Shown here: positions 18,402-26,779 of the stretch, piece after piece | Position numbering within the stretch: position 1 is the first letter of the stretch | Layout of the letters: each line of letters opens with the position of its first letter | DNA from: GCA-2733415 sp049614485 | GTDB taxonomy: Bacteria; Bacteroidota; Bacteroidia; Flavobacteriales; Flavobacteriaceae | Assembly (NCBI GenBank): GCA_049614485.1 | Contig: JBMZDR010000001.1 | Location: 200,793-264,792 of the forward strand | Direction of reading: 5' to 3' | Length of the DNA: 64,000 bases | Notes under the pieces: model-generated | What the model was told of the DNA's origin: nothing | The model's input: only the letters and a program-made list of their open reading frames with translations | Databases searched by the model: none | Translations under genes and position numbers: made by a program

Positions 18402-18779
18402 ATGCGAAAACCATTATCTACACAAGAGTTGCATAATCTAGCAATGAATATTGTTGGTAAAGATTTAGAGGCTCAAGGGTATGAGTTTGTGGCAATCAAT
18501 AGTCAGTTAAAACGAAACCCACAGTATGTCTGTATTGATAAAAACGCCCAATATTACTTTGTTATTGTAAAGGCTGTATTGTTGCCAGAAAACCCAGAAA
18601 AATATGATGTTGTTTGGATGGAAACATTCAGAGAACATGCTAGAACTAACAATGCTAAAGTTATGTACGCAGGTGTTGGTTTAGGAAATAAAGATGAAGA
18701 AGGGGGACCAGTTTATTTGGATGAACCATATTTATTAAATTATACAGGACCGCAGTTGTTAGATGTGGACTTGAACTAG
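18402..18779 (+). CDS. Conserved small protein, function unknown
   Basis: A 125-residue soluble protein without signal peptide (MRKPLSTQELHNLAMNIVGKDLEAQGYEF...). As far as I recall, homologues in Flavobacteriia are often labelled 'Na+-translocating NADH-quinone reductase subunit F', which cannot be right: there is no ferredoxin cysteine cluster, no FAD or NAD motif and no membrane helix, and the true nqrF lies at 12813. It sits 2 bp after the helicase gene and 10 bp before apbE. The position next to apbE may be the origin of the label, or may mean a real but unproven role in Nqr maturation. The N-terminal Lys/Asp-rich pattern suggests a small alpha/beta fold. Confidence 0.8.
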   Translation: MRKPLSTQELHNLAMNIVGKDLEAQGYEFVAINSQLKRNPQYVCIDKNAQYYFVIVKAVLLPENPEKYDVVWMETFREHARTNNAKVMYAGVGLGNKDEEGGPVYLDEPYLLNYTGPQLLDVDLN

Positions 18780-18789
18780 AGTTTTAAAG

Positions 18790-19770
18790 ATGAAAAAAAT
18801 AATTCTTTTATTTCTACTCTGTATTTCTTGTAAACAAGAAAGTAAACTTCAGAAAAACAAAACTTCGGGCGAGGTTTTTGGCACTTATTATAACATTCAG
18901 TTCTTTGACGATAAACCGGTAGATTTTTCAAAGCAATACGATAGTTTGTTTGCGGTAATTAATAAATCAATGTCTACTTATATATCATCTTCAGATATAT
19001 CTAAAATTAACGCAAATGATACAACAGTAGTAGTTGATTCACATTTTAAAAATGTATTTGAAGTATCCAAAGATATATACCATTCAACAAATGGGTATTT
19101 TGATCCTACTATTGGTGTATTGGTAAATGCATGGGATTTTGGCCCTCAAGGAAAAATTGTAGGCTTAGATAGTGTTAAGGTTGATAGCCTTTTATACTAT
19201 GTAGGTTTTGATAAAGTACAGATGATATCTGGTAAAATCAAAAAACAAACACAAACATTTGTTGATTTTAATGCTGTAGCAAAAGGTTATGGGCTAGATG
19301 TAATAGCTGGTTTTTTAGACTCTCAAGGTTATGATAATTATTTAATAGATATTGGCGGTGAAATTGTAGCAAAAGGGTCTAATTTATTGCGGAAAAATAA
19401 TTGGAATGTTGGTATAGAACAACCAAATTTTGATGGTAGCCAAAGTCAGCAAATAGCTATTGCGTTACATGATGAAGCTATGGCAACTTCGGGAGTGTAT
19501 AGGAAATTTAAAACCGACGAAAACGGTAATAAATACGCTCATATAATTGATACTAAAACGGGTTATCCTAGTAAAACAAATATCTTAAGTGTATCCGTAA
19601 TAGCTCCTACTTGTGCTAAAGCAGATGCTTATGCAACTGCGTTTAAAGCTATGGGAATTGAAAGGGTGAAGCTATTTTTAGAAACTCACCCTGAGTTAAA
19701 AGTGTATTTTATTTATGAAGATGCTCATAAACAACTGCAAACATTAGCGCTAAACAATTTTCCAAACTAG
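18790..19770 (+). CDS. apbE: FAD:protein FMN transferase
   Basis: A 326-residue ApbE/flavin transferase. It begins with a lipoprotein signal (MKKIILLFLLCISC, lipobox Cys near residue 14), so it is anchored on the periplasmic side. Family blocks are GTYYNIQF, DYFDPTIGVLVNAWDFG-like region (YFDPTIGVLVNAW), the VDFNAVAKGYGLDVI helix, IDIGGEIVAKG and the Mg-binding ATSGVYRKF / HIIDTKTGYPS segments. ApbE transfers FMN from FAD to a threonine of its target; the obvious targets here are NqrB Thr222 and NqrC Thr224, encoded 5-9 kb upstream. The gene ends 4 bp before the stop of a convergent methyltransferase gene, with no room for a separate terminator. Confidence 0.95.
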   Translation: MKKIILLFLLCISCKQESKLQKNKTSGEVFGTYYNIQFFDDKPVDFSKQYDSLFAVINKSMSTYISSSDISKINANDTTVVVDSHFKNVFEVSKDIYHSTNGYFDPTIGVLVNAWDFGPQGKIVGLDSVKVDSLLYYVGFDKVQMISGKIKKQTQTFVDFNAVAKGYGLDVIAGFLDSQGYDNYLIDIGGEIVAKGSNLLRKNNWNVGIEQPNFDGSQSQQIAIALHDEAMATSGVYRKFKTDENGNKYAHIIDTKTGYPSKTNILSVSVIAPTCAKADAYATAFKAMGIERVKLFLETHPELKVYFIYEDAHKQLQTLALNNFPN

Positions 19771-19774
19771 CTGT

Positions 19775-20542
19775 TTAAGCTTTAAAGCAAACAGGAATAA
19801 TTTCACCTTTTGCTAAACAGTATTTAGTAATGTCTTCCTCAGGCAATGCCGTTGTGTAACTCACTTCTTTTACATCAAAACCTATTGAGCGCAGTTTGTT
19901 GAAATAATCACGCCCGTAAATGCGAACATGATCATATTGTCCAAAAATTTTAGCACGTTCTTTTCTATCAGTAATGCTATTGTCTTCAAATGTATGCGCT
20001 CTTGATAAATCTTGTGGAATTTGAAGTATGGCCATTCCTTTGGGTTTTAGGACACGAAATAATTCCTGCATAGCTTTTGTGTCATCAGGAATGTGTTCTA
20101 AAACATGATTACAGAATATTACATCAAACTCATCATCCTGAAAAGGTAAATTGCATATGTCTGCTTTTACATCTGCCAAGGGCGACTCTAAATCTGTAGT
20201 AGTGTAATTTAAGTTTTTCATCTTCCTAAAACGCTTGTAAAACGCTTGTTCTGGAGCAAAGTGTAAAACTTTTTGTTGCTTAGTAAAAAACGCTGTTTCA
20301 TTTTTAAGAAACAACCACAATAACCGATGTCTTTCTAAAGATAGAGTAGAAGGTGACAACACGTTGTTACGTTGTTTACCATAGCCATAAGGTAAAAAGG
20401 ATTTAAAACGTCTTCCGTCAATTGGGTCAGTATAATTATTTCCTTTTAAAAAGAATGCAATAACCGGACGTGCTACATAACTTAATCTTATCAGTAACGG
20501 CCTAGGAATTGTATTAAGTATAAATTTGAAAAGTTGCTTCAC
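19775..20542 (-). CDS. Class I SAM-dependent methyltransferase
   Basis: A 255-residue methyltransferase of the Methyltransf_11 kind. The nucleotide part shows VLHFAPEQAFYKRF (a modified motif I), DLESPLADVKADICNLPFQDDEFDVIFCNHVLEHIPDD (motifs II-IV, with the typical D...FD...NHVLEH pattern) and LKPKGMAILQIPQ. The N-terminal 40 residues are basic and hydrophobic (IPRPLLIRLSYVARPVIAFFLKGNNYTDPIDGRRFKSFLPYGYGK), similar to proteins acting on lipid or quinone-like substrates, but the substrate is unknown. It is the last gene of the minus-strand gpmI, HAD, map operon, beginning 6 bp after map ends. Confidence 0.85.
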   Translation of the reverse strand: MKQLFKFILNTIPRPLLIRLSYVARPVIAFFLKGNNYTDPIDGRRFKSFLPYGYGKQRNNVLSPSTLSLERHRLLWLFLKNETAFFTKQQKVLHFAPEQAFYKRFRKMKNLNYTTTDLESPLADVKADICNLPFQDDEFDVIFCNHVLEHIPDDTKAMQELFRVLKPKGMAILQIPQDLSRAHTFEDNSITDRKERAKIFGQYDHVRIYGRDYFNKLRSIGFDVKEVSYTTALPEEDITKYCLAKGEIIPVCFKA

Positions 20543-20548
20543 TAAAAT

Positions 20549-21355
20549 TTATTTCTTTCTGAATTCATCTTCTTCAGTACTCGTAATACCTAAAGCTTCA
20601 TAGATATAATCAAATGTTGAAAGTAGCTGTGGTTTTCCATTAACAATAGCAACATCATGTTCAAAATGAGCAGAAGGTTTTCTGTCTCCAGTTAAAATAG
20701 TCCAACCATCTCTAAGTTGTTCAATTTTATGAGTTCCCATATTAATCATAGGTTCTATAGCAACTACTAAGCCTTCTTTAAACTTTTTTCCTCTACCACG
20801 CTTTCCGTAGTTTGGCATTTGCGGGTCTTCATGCATTTTTTTTCCTAAACCATGTCCTACCAATTCACGTACAACACCATAGCCATGATCTTCACAGTAT
20901 TTTTGAATAGCAAAACCAACATCACCAACACGGTTGTTTTCTTTGAATTCTCTTATACCTACATATAGGCTTTCTTTGGTAACTTGTAATAGTTTTTTTG
21001 TTTCAGGAGCAACATCACCAACTTCAAATGTATAGGCATGGTCACCGTAATAGCCATTTAATATTGCGCCACAGTCTACCGACAGAATATCGCCATCTTC
21101 AATAGGGGTATTGTTTGGCATACCATGAACCACCTGTGCATTTGGTGATATACAAAGGGTGTTTGGAAAGTCATACAAACCTAAAAAACCAGGAATGGCA
21201 CCAAGGTCTCTAATGTGCTCTTCTGCTAACTTATCTAAGTATAAAGTGGTAACTCCAGGTTTTATTTCAGATGCTAAAACGCCTAATGTTTTTGAAACTA
21301 TTAAAGCACTTTCTCGCATTAATTCTATTTCTTCTCTAGATTTTAATTTAATCAT
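20549..21355 (-). CDS. map: Type I methionine aminopeptidase
   Basis: A 268-residue methionine aminopeptidase, normal size. It removes the initiator methionine from new proteins in the cytosol. All five metal ligands are present: D94, D105, H168, E201 and E232, along with the substrate-binding H77. The motifs VDCGAILNGYYGDHAYTF, GHGLGKKMHEDP and AIEPMINMG are visible. It overlaps the end of the upstream HAD gene by 8 bp, indicating translational coupling, and the methyltransferase gene follows at 6 bp. Confidence 0.96.
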   Translation of the reverse strand: MIKLKSREEIELMRESALIVSKTLGVLASEIKPGVTTLYLDKLAEEHIRDLGAIPGFLGLYDFPNTLCISPNAQVVHGMPNNTPIEDGDILSVDCGAILNGYYGDHAYTFEVGDVAPETKKLLQVTKESLYVGIREFKENNRVGDVGFAIQKYCEDHGYGVVRELVGHGLGKKMHEDPQMPNYGKRGRGKKFKEGLVVAIEPMINMGTHKIEQLRDGWTILTGDRKPSAHFEHDVAIVNGKPQLLSTFDYIYEALGITSTEEDEFRKK

Positions 21356-21761
21356 TTGTAAATTTTAAAAATGAAAATATACTTTTTCGCTTCCTTTTTA
21401 AATTAGGAGCTTCTTCTTTTGTTAATTTTTGATATACTTCTCCCCAGCCAATGAAGCCTCCAATGTTTCTATCATCAATGAATAAATCAGCGGCTATTTT
21501 TCTACTTTCTTTTCCAGTGAATTCTTCATTTGGGAAACTATTATTAACTGCGTAAAATTCAATGCCGTTTTCTTTACAAAAGGCTACTGCTTCATTTAAT
21601 TTTTTGCCGCATCTGTAAGTCCATAAAATTAACCGATGCCCGTCATTTTGTAAACGTTTCATGGTTTCAAACGCAAAGAGTTGCGGTTTTCCAATTTGCG
21701 GATACGCATCAGTTACAATTGTGCCGTCAAAGTCTACCGCTATGATAAGTTTATCAGTCAT
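21348..21761 (-). CDS. HAD-superfamily hydrolase, BT0820-like
   Basis: A 137-residue small HAD protein: motif I AVDFDGTIV (Asp9 and Asp11 as nucleophile and acid), motif II LILWTYRCG with Thr, and motif IV region DLFIDDRNIGG with the paired Asp. It lacks a sizeable cap domain and resembles the compact Bacteroides BT0820-type phosphatases, whose substrate is uncertain. The start is set by the MTDKLIIAVDFDG block. It lies between gpmI (42 bp upstream) and map (8-bp overlap). Confidence 0.85.
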   Translation of the reverse strand: MTDKLIIAVDFDGTIVTDAYPQIGKPQLFAFETMKRLQNDGHRLILWTYRCGKKLNEAVAFCKENGIEFYAVNNSFPNEEFTGKESRKIAADLFIDDRNIGGFIGWGEVYQKLTKEEAPNLKRKRKSIFSFLKFTND

Positions 21762-21803
21762 TTATTGAGTATTGAAATTTCCGTGAAATGTACAAAATAT
21801 TGT

Positions 21804-23318
21804 TTATATCAATGGTTTTTGAGTCATTGATTCTGGTTGATTTATGCCAAGTAGTTTTAATACCGTCGGTGCAATGTCACCTAAAATACCATGTTTCACA
21901 GCAGTGATATCTTTGTCAATAACGATAATAGGCACCGGATTGGTGGTATGTGCAGTATTTGGACTACCATCTTGATTGAACATTTTTTCACAATTTCCAT
22001 GGTCAGCAATAACTATGGTGGTATAGTCGTTTTTTAGAGCAGCTTCAATAACTTGCTGAGTACAAATATCTGTAGCTTCACATGATTTAATAGCGGCTTC
22101 CATACTTCCTGTATGACCTACCATATCAGGATTTGCAAAATTTAAACAGATAAAATCAGTGTGTTTTTTGTTGATTTCTGGAATTATAGCTTTTGCTATG
22201 TCATGAGAACTCATTTCTGGTTGCATATCATAGGTAGCTACTTTTGGAGATGGGCAAAGAATTCTTTTTTCATTTTCAAAAGGTTCTTCACGACCACCGT
22301 TAAAGAAAAATGTCACGTGAGGGTATTTTTCTGTTTCAGCTATTCTAATTTGAGTTTTTCCATGTTTAGATAAAACGTCCCCTAAAGTGTCTTTAATGTT
22401 TTCTTTATTAAAAATGACATTGATGTTTTTAAATGACTCGTCATAATTAGTCATTGTGGTGTACTGCAAGTTTAATTTTTTCATGTTCTGTTCAGGAAAA
22501 TCTTCTTGCGTTAACACATTTGTTAATTGGCGGCCTCTGTCAGTTCTAAAATTAAAGAAAATAACGACATCATCATCTTGTATGGTAGCTACGTTGTGTC
22601 CGTTTTCTAGGAGAACATGAGGGGTTATAAACTCGTCAGTAATGCCATTGGTATAACTTTCTGTAATGCTCTTTATGATGTTGTCAGTAGCAGTTCCTTC
22701 TCCATTAACAAGTAGGTTGTAAGCTTTGGCAACACGTTCCCATCGCTTATCTCTATCCATTGCATAGTATCGTCCTATTACTGAAGCTAATTTTGCATTT
22801 GATTTTTTTAAACGGTCTTGTAAATTAGTAATGTGATTAATTCCTGATTTAGGGTCTACATCTCTACCGTCTGTAAACGCATGAATATACGTTTGTGTTA
22901 ATCCAAATTCATCAGCTGCAGAAATCAATCCGTTTAAATGATTGCTATGAGAATGCACACCACCATCAGATAAGAGTCCTAAAAAATGAACACTTTTATT
23001 GTTATTTTTAGCATAAGTGAACGCATCTATTAATACTTGTTCATCTTTTAAGCTGTTGTTTTTAATGGCAAGGTTAATTTTTGCTAAATCTTGATAAACA
23101 ATTCTACCGGCACCTAAATTCATATGACCAACCTCGCTATTTCCCATTTGACCATCTGGTAAGCCAACATTCATACCATGGGTTAGCAGTGTTGCGTTGG
23201 GATAGTTTTGGTACAGACTATCTATGTAAGGTGTTTTAGCATGGTAAATGGCAGATGTGTTTTCATCTTCAGGAATTCCCCAACCGTCAAGTATTAAAAG
23301 AATTGTTTTTTTATTCAT
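21804..23318 (-). CDS. gpmI: 2,3-bisphosphoglycerate-independent phosphoglycerate mutase
   Basis: A 504-residue alkaline-phosphatase-superfamily enzyme that interconverts 3- and 2-phosphoglycerate in glycolysis. Landmarks: metal ligand Asp11 in LLILDGWG, the phosphoserine Ser61 in MGNSEVGHMNLGAGR, SDGGVHSH, the RGRQLTN arginine block, and the C-terminal metal site NFANPDMVGHTG, IADHGN and TAHTTNPVP. Length is normal for the family. First gene of a four-gene minus-strand operon; a -7 match lies just upstream. Confidence 0.96.
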   Translation of the reverse strand: MNKKTILLILDGWGIPEDENTSAIYHAKTPYIDSLYQNYPNATLLTHGMNVGLPDGQMGNSEVGHMNLGAGRIVYQDLAKINLAIKNNSLKDEQVLIDAFTYAKNNNKSVHFLGLLSDGGVHSHSNHLNGLISAADEFGLTQTYIHAFTDGRDVDPKSGINHITNLQDRLKKSNAKLASVIGRYYAMDRDKRWERVAKAYNLLVNGEGTATDNIIKSITESYTNGITDEFITPHVLLENGHNVATIQDDDVVIFFNFRTDRGRQLTNVLTQEDFPEQNMKKLNLQYTTMTNYDESFKNINVIFNKENIKDTLGDVLSKHGKTQIRIAETEKYPHVTFFFNGGREEPFENEKRILCPSPKVATYDMQPEMSSHDIAKAIIPEINKKHTDFICLNFANPDMVGHTGSMEAAIKSCEATDICTQQVIEAALKNDYTTIVIADHGNCEKMFNQDGSPNTAHTTNPVPIIVIDKDITAVKHGILGDIAPTVLKLLGINQPESMTQKPLI

Positions 23319-23338
23319 GTTGTGTTTTTAATAGTTTG

Positions 23339-23346
23339 CAAAGATA
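23339..23346 (-). promoter_or_regulatory. Candidate -7 element for the gpmI operon
   Basis: Read on the minus strand this is TATCTTTG, an exact TAnnTTTG match 20 bp before the gpmI ATG, implying a leader of about 15 nt. No clear -33 TTG. Confidence 0.5.
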
Positions 23347-23546
23347 CAAACAAATGAATTATAACGCTATATGGTTGGTTTTATCTTAACAGCTTTTAGT
23401 CTGGAAGCTATGCTTTGTAATCTGATAGCGATTTTATGAGTCTTCCTTAGAAATACATATAAATGGTTATTTGGCAGATATTACTATATATTCTTCAATT
23501 AATGATTGTTTTACAACAGGAAATATGATTTTTACATAATATTTTT

Positions 23547-23575
23547 TTGATAAACCTAATAAAATGATATATTTG
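23547..23575 (+). promoter_or_regulatory. Promoter of the L,D-transpeptidase-like gene at 23617
   Basis: TTG at 23547-23549, an 18-nt spacer, then TATATTTG at 23568-23575: both halves of the Bacteroidota vegetative promoter at normal spacing. The start codon is 42 bp past the -7 element. Confidence 0.7.
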
Positions 23576-23616
23576 AACTCTTTGAAAAAAGAAGCAACCC
23601 CAAAACCACCAAATAA

Positions 23617-24318
23617 ATGAAATTACGTTTTTTACCTCTATTACTTGTTTTTTTTCTCTCATCATCTTTTACTATTCCAAATCTAATTATTGAGCCTTTA
23701 AGTGTTGTTGTAGATTCTGAAGAAGATGATATTGTTACATTATATGAAAGATTTATAGATAATAATAATACAATGCCTCAGTTAATTAGTTTTACTTCTG
23801 CTGTTAGAGGGTATTTAAAACTGAAGGAAGCGGGTAAAATAAAAAATGAAACATTAACAATTATTGATTTTAGTTTATCATCTAAAGCAAAAAGATTGTG
23901 GGTGTTGGATATGACGTCATATAAAGTGTTATTTAATACTGTTGTTGCTCACGGTAGAAATACAGGAGGAGAGTTTGCAACAAAATTTTCAAACAAAAAT
24001 AATTCGAACCAAAGCTCGTTAGGGTTTTATATTACAGATACTACATATTACGGTAAAAATGGCTTGTCGTTGTTTTTAGATGGGCAAGAAAAAGGAATAA
24101 ATGATAATGCAAGAAAACGATACGTTGTATTTCATGGTGCTGCATATGCCAACCCAGAGTTTGCAAAACGCCAAGGTAGATTAGGGCGTAGTTTAGGCTG
24201 TCCGGCAGTGCCAACCGCTTTAAACACGGCTATTGTTAAAAGAATTAAAAACAAGTCTTGTATGTTTATTTACCACCCAAACAAAGCGTACCAAAAAGCA
24301 TCAAAATTAGTTGGCTAG
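23617..24318 (+). CDS. Murein L,D-transpeptidase catalytic domain family protein
   Basis: A 233-residue protein with a signal peptide (about 1-20). The C-terminal half holds GRSLGCPAVP with a candidate nucleophile Cys195, GRNTGGEFAT and VVFHGAAYANP (His) in the order seen in YkuD-like/L,D-transpeptidase catalytic domains. It should act on peptidoglycan in the periplasm, either forming 3-3 crosslinks or anchoring/cleaving. It converges on another L,D-transpeptidase gene and the two overlap by 12 bp at their stops. A promoter with both halves is visible upstream. Confidence 0.85.
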   Translation: MKLRFLPLLLVFFLSSSFTIPNLIIEPLSVVVDSEEDDIVTLYERFIDNNNTMPQLISFTSAVRGYLKLKEAGKIKNETLTIIDFSLSSKAKRLWVLDMTSYKVLFNTVVAHGRNTGGEFATKFSNKNNSNQSSLGFYITDTTYYGKNGLSLFLDGQEKGINDNARKRYVVFHGAAYANPEFAKRQGRLGRSLGCPAVPTALNTAIVKRIKNKSCMFIYHPNKAYQKASKLVG

Positions 24319-25932
24319 TAATAGGCCTAATTCCTGATCTAATTTATAAACATCATTCAAGAAAATTGGTTCTGATTTTTTGTTGAAAATAACTGACCAG
24401 TACAGTAAATGTACTTTTGTTTGCTTTTCAGGCAATACTCTCTTAGCCGTTTTCTTGTCAACAATACTGATGATATCATCTTCTGGCCAATCTAAGATTT
24501 CTGAAGCTAATTTATAAACGTCTTGTACTCTAACACAGCCAGAGCTTTTAGCGCGATAATTTTTACTGAATAATGATTTGCTAGGCGTATCATGCAAATA
24601 CACAGAAAAATCATTTGGAAAAATTATTTTCAATCGTCCTAATGCATTGCTGTTCCCGGAAGCTTGTACATAACTATACGAAAATGGTGCTCTAGAATTC
24701 CAATTTATTGAGTCTAAAATCATCTGTTTGCCTTGTCGGTTGAATACCGAGATGTTTTTCTTTCTTAAGTAATCAACATTTTTTGTAGCTGAAGGAATAA
24801 TATCTTCTTTTTTTATTGTTGGAGGAATGTACCATTTAGGATTAAAATCAATATGTCTAACAGTTGAGCTAAATACAGGAGTCTTACGAGCTGTTTTGCC
24901 AACAACAATATTGTGATTAACACGTTTGTTTTCTGCAATATATGTTAGTTGATATTGAGGTATGTTTACAACAATAGCAGAAGAGCCAAAATTTCTAGGA
25001 AACCAGCGCCAACGCTCTAAATTCGCTAATATACTTAGGTATTTGTCTTTATAATTACGGTTTAAAACTGCAACTGTGCTTTCGCCAATTATGGCGTCAA
25101 CTTGAAGATTGTTTTGTAATTGAAATTTTTTCAAACCCTCTTGTAGTAGCGTATCTAAAACTTTAGAATTATTTACCAAACTGTCTTCAAGGTACCCTAA
25201 TTCATTTAAACGTTTCCTGATGTGAATAATCCTATCATTACTTTTATTAGGTCGGATTTTAGCTCCATAATCAATGATTGTTCTTAAGGAGTCTTTTTCT
25301 AAACGTTGTTTTGCTATTGGTAATTCCGTAATTAGTTGTTGGTATATTTTATGTTTTGGTTTGTAGCTTTCAAATGATTCTGCTAATTTAAGGTTGTTAA
25401 TAGCCAAACTCAATGTGTTATTAAACTGAAAAACATTGTCATCTAAACGCCAATCTTTATAGAGTTTCTTAGGGTCTATTTTTCCGTTCGCTAAATGGTA
25501 AGCGTAAGTTAAATATGTATCGGTAAAAAATAAGTCCAGAAAAACATTATTAGCACTTTCTAGGTTAGCCTTAGTGTTAATAGTTTCAATTTTTTGCAGG
25601 TTATAATCTTCAGGAATCAGTCCTTCTTTTGCAGCGTTTTTAATAGCAAAATAGAAAGCATTTCTATTTTTTGCTTTTTCCCAAGCAGCTTTACCGTTTC
25701 TAAGTTGGTAAAATGCGATAACAGAATCTTTGTTTTTAAGTGATATTACTGAAGAGTCAACTTTAATTTTGTGTAATTCTTCTTCCAGTAATTCATTTGA
25801 AATACTGATGTCTAGTATTTCAATTGGTTTGCTCTTGATTATTTCACCAGTTGTTAATTCATGCTGTTTTTTACATGAAAGGCAACTTAAAAGGCAGCAA
25901 ACAATACTGATATAACTTAAAATTATTTTCAA
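24307..25932 (-). CDS. L,D-transpeptidase (YcbB/LdtD type)
   Basis: A 541-residue lipoprotein (signal MKIILSYISIVCCLLSCLSC) of the YcbB type: a scaffold region, a peptidoglycan-binding-like domain (about 250-290, IIHIRKRLNELGYLEDSL...LKKFQLQNNL) and a YkuD catalytic domain with H447 in VYLHDTPSK and the nucleophile C466 in KSSGCVRV. It forms 3-3 crosslinks in peptidoglycan. It begins 4 bp after the end of the M48 protease gene upstream on the same strand, so both are likely in one transcript. The last 12 bp overlap the end of the convergent L,D-transpeptidase-like gene. Confidence 0.9.
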   Translation of the reverse strand: MKIILSYISIVCCLLSCLSCKKQHELTTGEIIKSKPIEILDISISNELLEEELHKIKVDSSVISLKNKDSVIAFYQLRNGKAAWEKAKNRNAFYFAIKNAAKEGLIPEDYNLQKIETINTKANLESANNVFLDLFFTDTYLTYAYHLANGKIDPKKLYKDWRLDDNVFQFNNTLSLAINNLKLAESFESYKPKHKIYQQLITELPIAKQRLEKDSLRTIIDYGAKIRPNKSNDRIIHIRKRLNELGYLEDSLVNNSKVLDTLLQEGLKKFQLQNNLQVDAIIGESTVAVLNRNYKDKYLSILANLERWRWFPRNFGSSAIVVNIPQYQLTYIAENKRVNHNIVVGKTARKTPVFSSTVRHIDFNPKWYIPPTIKKEDIIPSATKNVDYLRKKNISVFNRQGKQMILDSINWNSRAPFSYSYVQASGNSNALGRLKIIFPNDFSVYLHDTPSKSLFSKNYRAKSSGCVRVQDVYKLASEILDWPEDDIISIVDKKTAKRVLPEKQTKVHLLYWSVIFNKKSEPIFLNDVYKLDQELGLLLAN

Positions 25933-25936
25933 ATGC

Positions 25937-26701
25937 TTAGTGTTTGTATTTCTTGATAGCTTCTTTTATTTTTTCAATCCTATTTTCAGGGTCAGGGTGC
26001 GTGCTTTGAAATTCAGGTACTCTATTTGGTCCAGCAGCGTTTTTTAAAATTTTCATGACACTTATCATTTCTTCGGGGTTATAACCTGCATCAATCATAA
26101 ATTTCACGCCCAACTCATCGCTTTCTAGTTCGTCATCTCTACCATTTGAAAGTAACGTTTTTTGGCCTATGCCACCAACAACGTTTCCCATATCTGCACC
26201 AACAGAAGCTCCTGTAGAAACAGTTTTCCAAAAATCAGTTTCACCTATACGTTCTGCAGAATGTTTTCCCAATACATGGCCAATTTCATGGCCTAAAACA
26301 CCAGCCAGTTGGTCTTCAGATTCTAATTTATTTAACAAGGCAAATGTTATAAAACACTGTCCACCTGGTAATGCAAAAGCATTAATAGTTTGATCATCTG
26401 CTAATAAATGAAATTCGTATTTATAAGGGGTTTCTCTGGCTAAACTTGAATTAACTAATTTTTCCCCAACCATATCAACATACGCTTGTAGGCGTTCATC
26501 AGGGTATAAGCCCCCATGTTGTTGTGCCATTTGATCTCTACTATCTAACCCTATACGTATTTCTTGGTCAGGGTTCATCGTAATAGTTTGTTTTCGTCCG
26601 GTATAAGGATTTACTTCTTGACGGTTACATTTTTGAATGTACGCAAATGCAATAATTGCAATACCAATCAATAATCTAATTTTAAATTTACTACCTCTCA
26701 T
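25937..26701 (-). CDS. M48 family periplasmic metallopeptidase
   Basis: A 254-residue protein with an uncleaved or lipoprotein-like N-terminal hydrophobic segment (IRLLIGIAIIAFAYIQKC, about 9-25). It carries the zinc motif H138-E-x-x-H142 (GHEIGHVLGKHSAER), with E193 in DELESDELG as the third ligand, and the NAFALPGGQCFITFALL block of the BepA/LoiP group. Such proteins degrade or repair misassembled envelope proteins. Being in one operon with an L,D-transpeptidase suggests envelope quality control. Length is short because there is no TPR domain as in BepA. Confidence 0.9.
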   Translation of the reverse strand: MRGSKFKIRLLIGIAIIAFAYIQKCNRQEVNPYTGRKQTITMNPDQEIRIGLDSRDQMAQQHGGLYPDERLQAYVDMVGEKLVNSSLARETPYKYEFHLLADDQTINAFALPGGQCFITFALLNKLESEDQLAGVLGHEIGHVLGKHSAERIGETDFWKTVSTGASVGADMGNVVGGIGQKTLLSNGRDDELESDELGVKFMIDAGYNPEEMISVMKILKNAAGPNRVPEFQSTHPDPENRIEKIKEAIKKYKH

Positions 26702-26779
26702 GATGTTTTAATAAGTATTTAATATACGAAATTCTGAATTGACAATAATGTATTTGCGTTGTTATTGGTTGTAATTGCT

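Noticed and set aside
19771..19794. Hairpin CTGTTT/AAACAG at the apbE and methyltransferase ends
   Set aside because: The stem has a bulge, overlaps coding sequence and has no T-run of any length, so it is not a convincing terminator.
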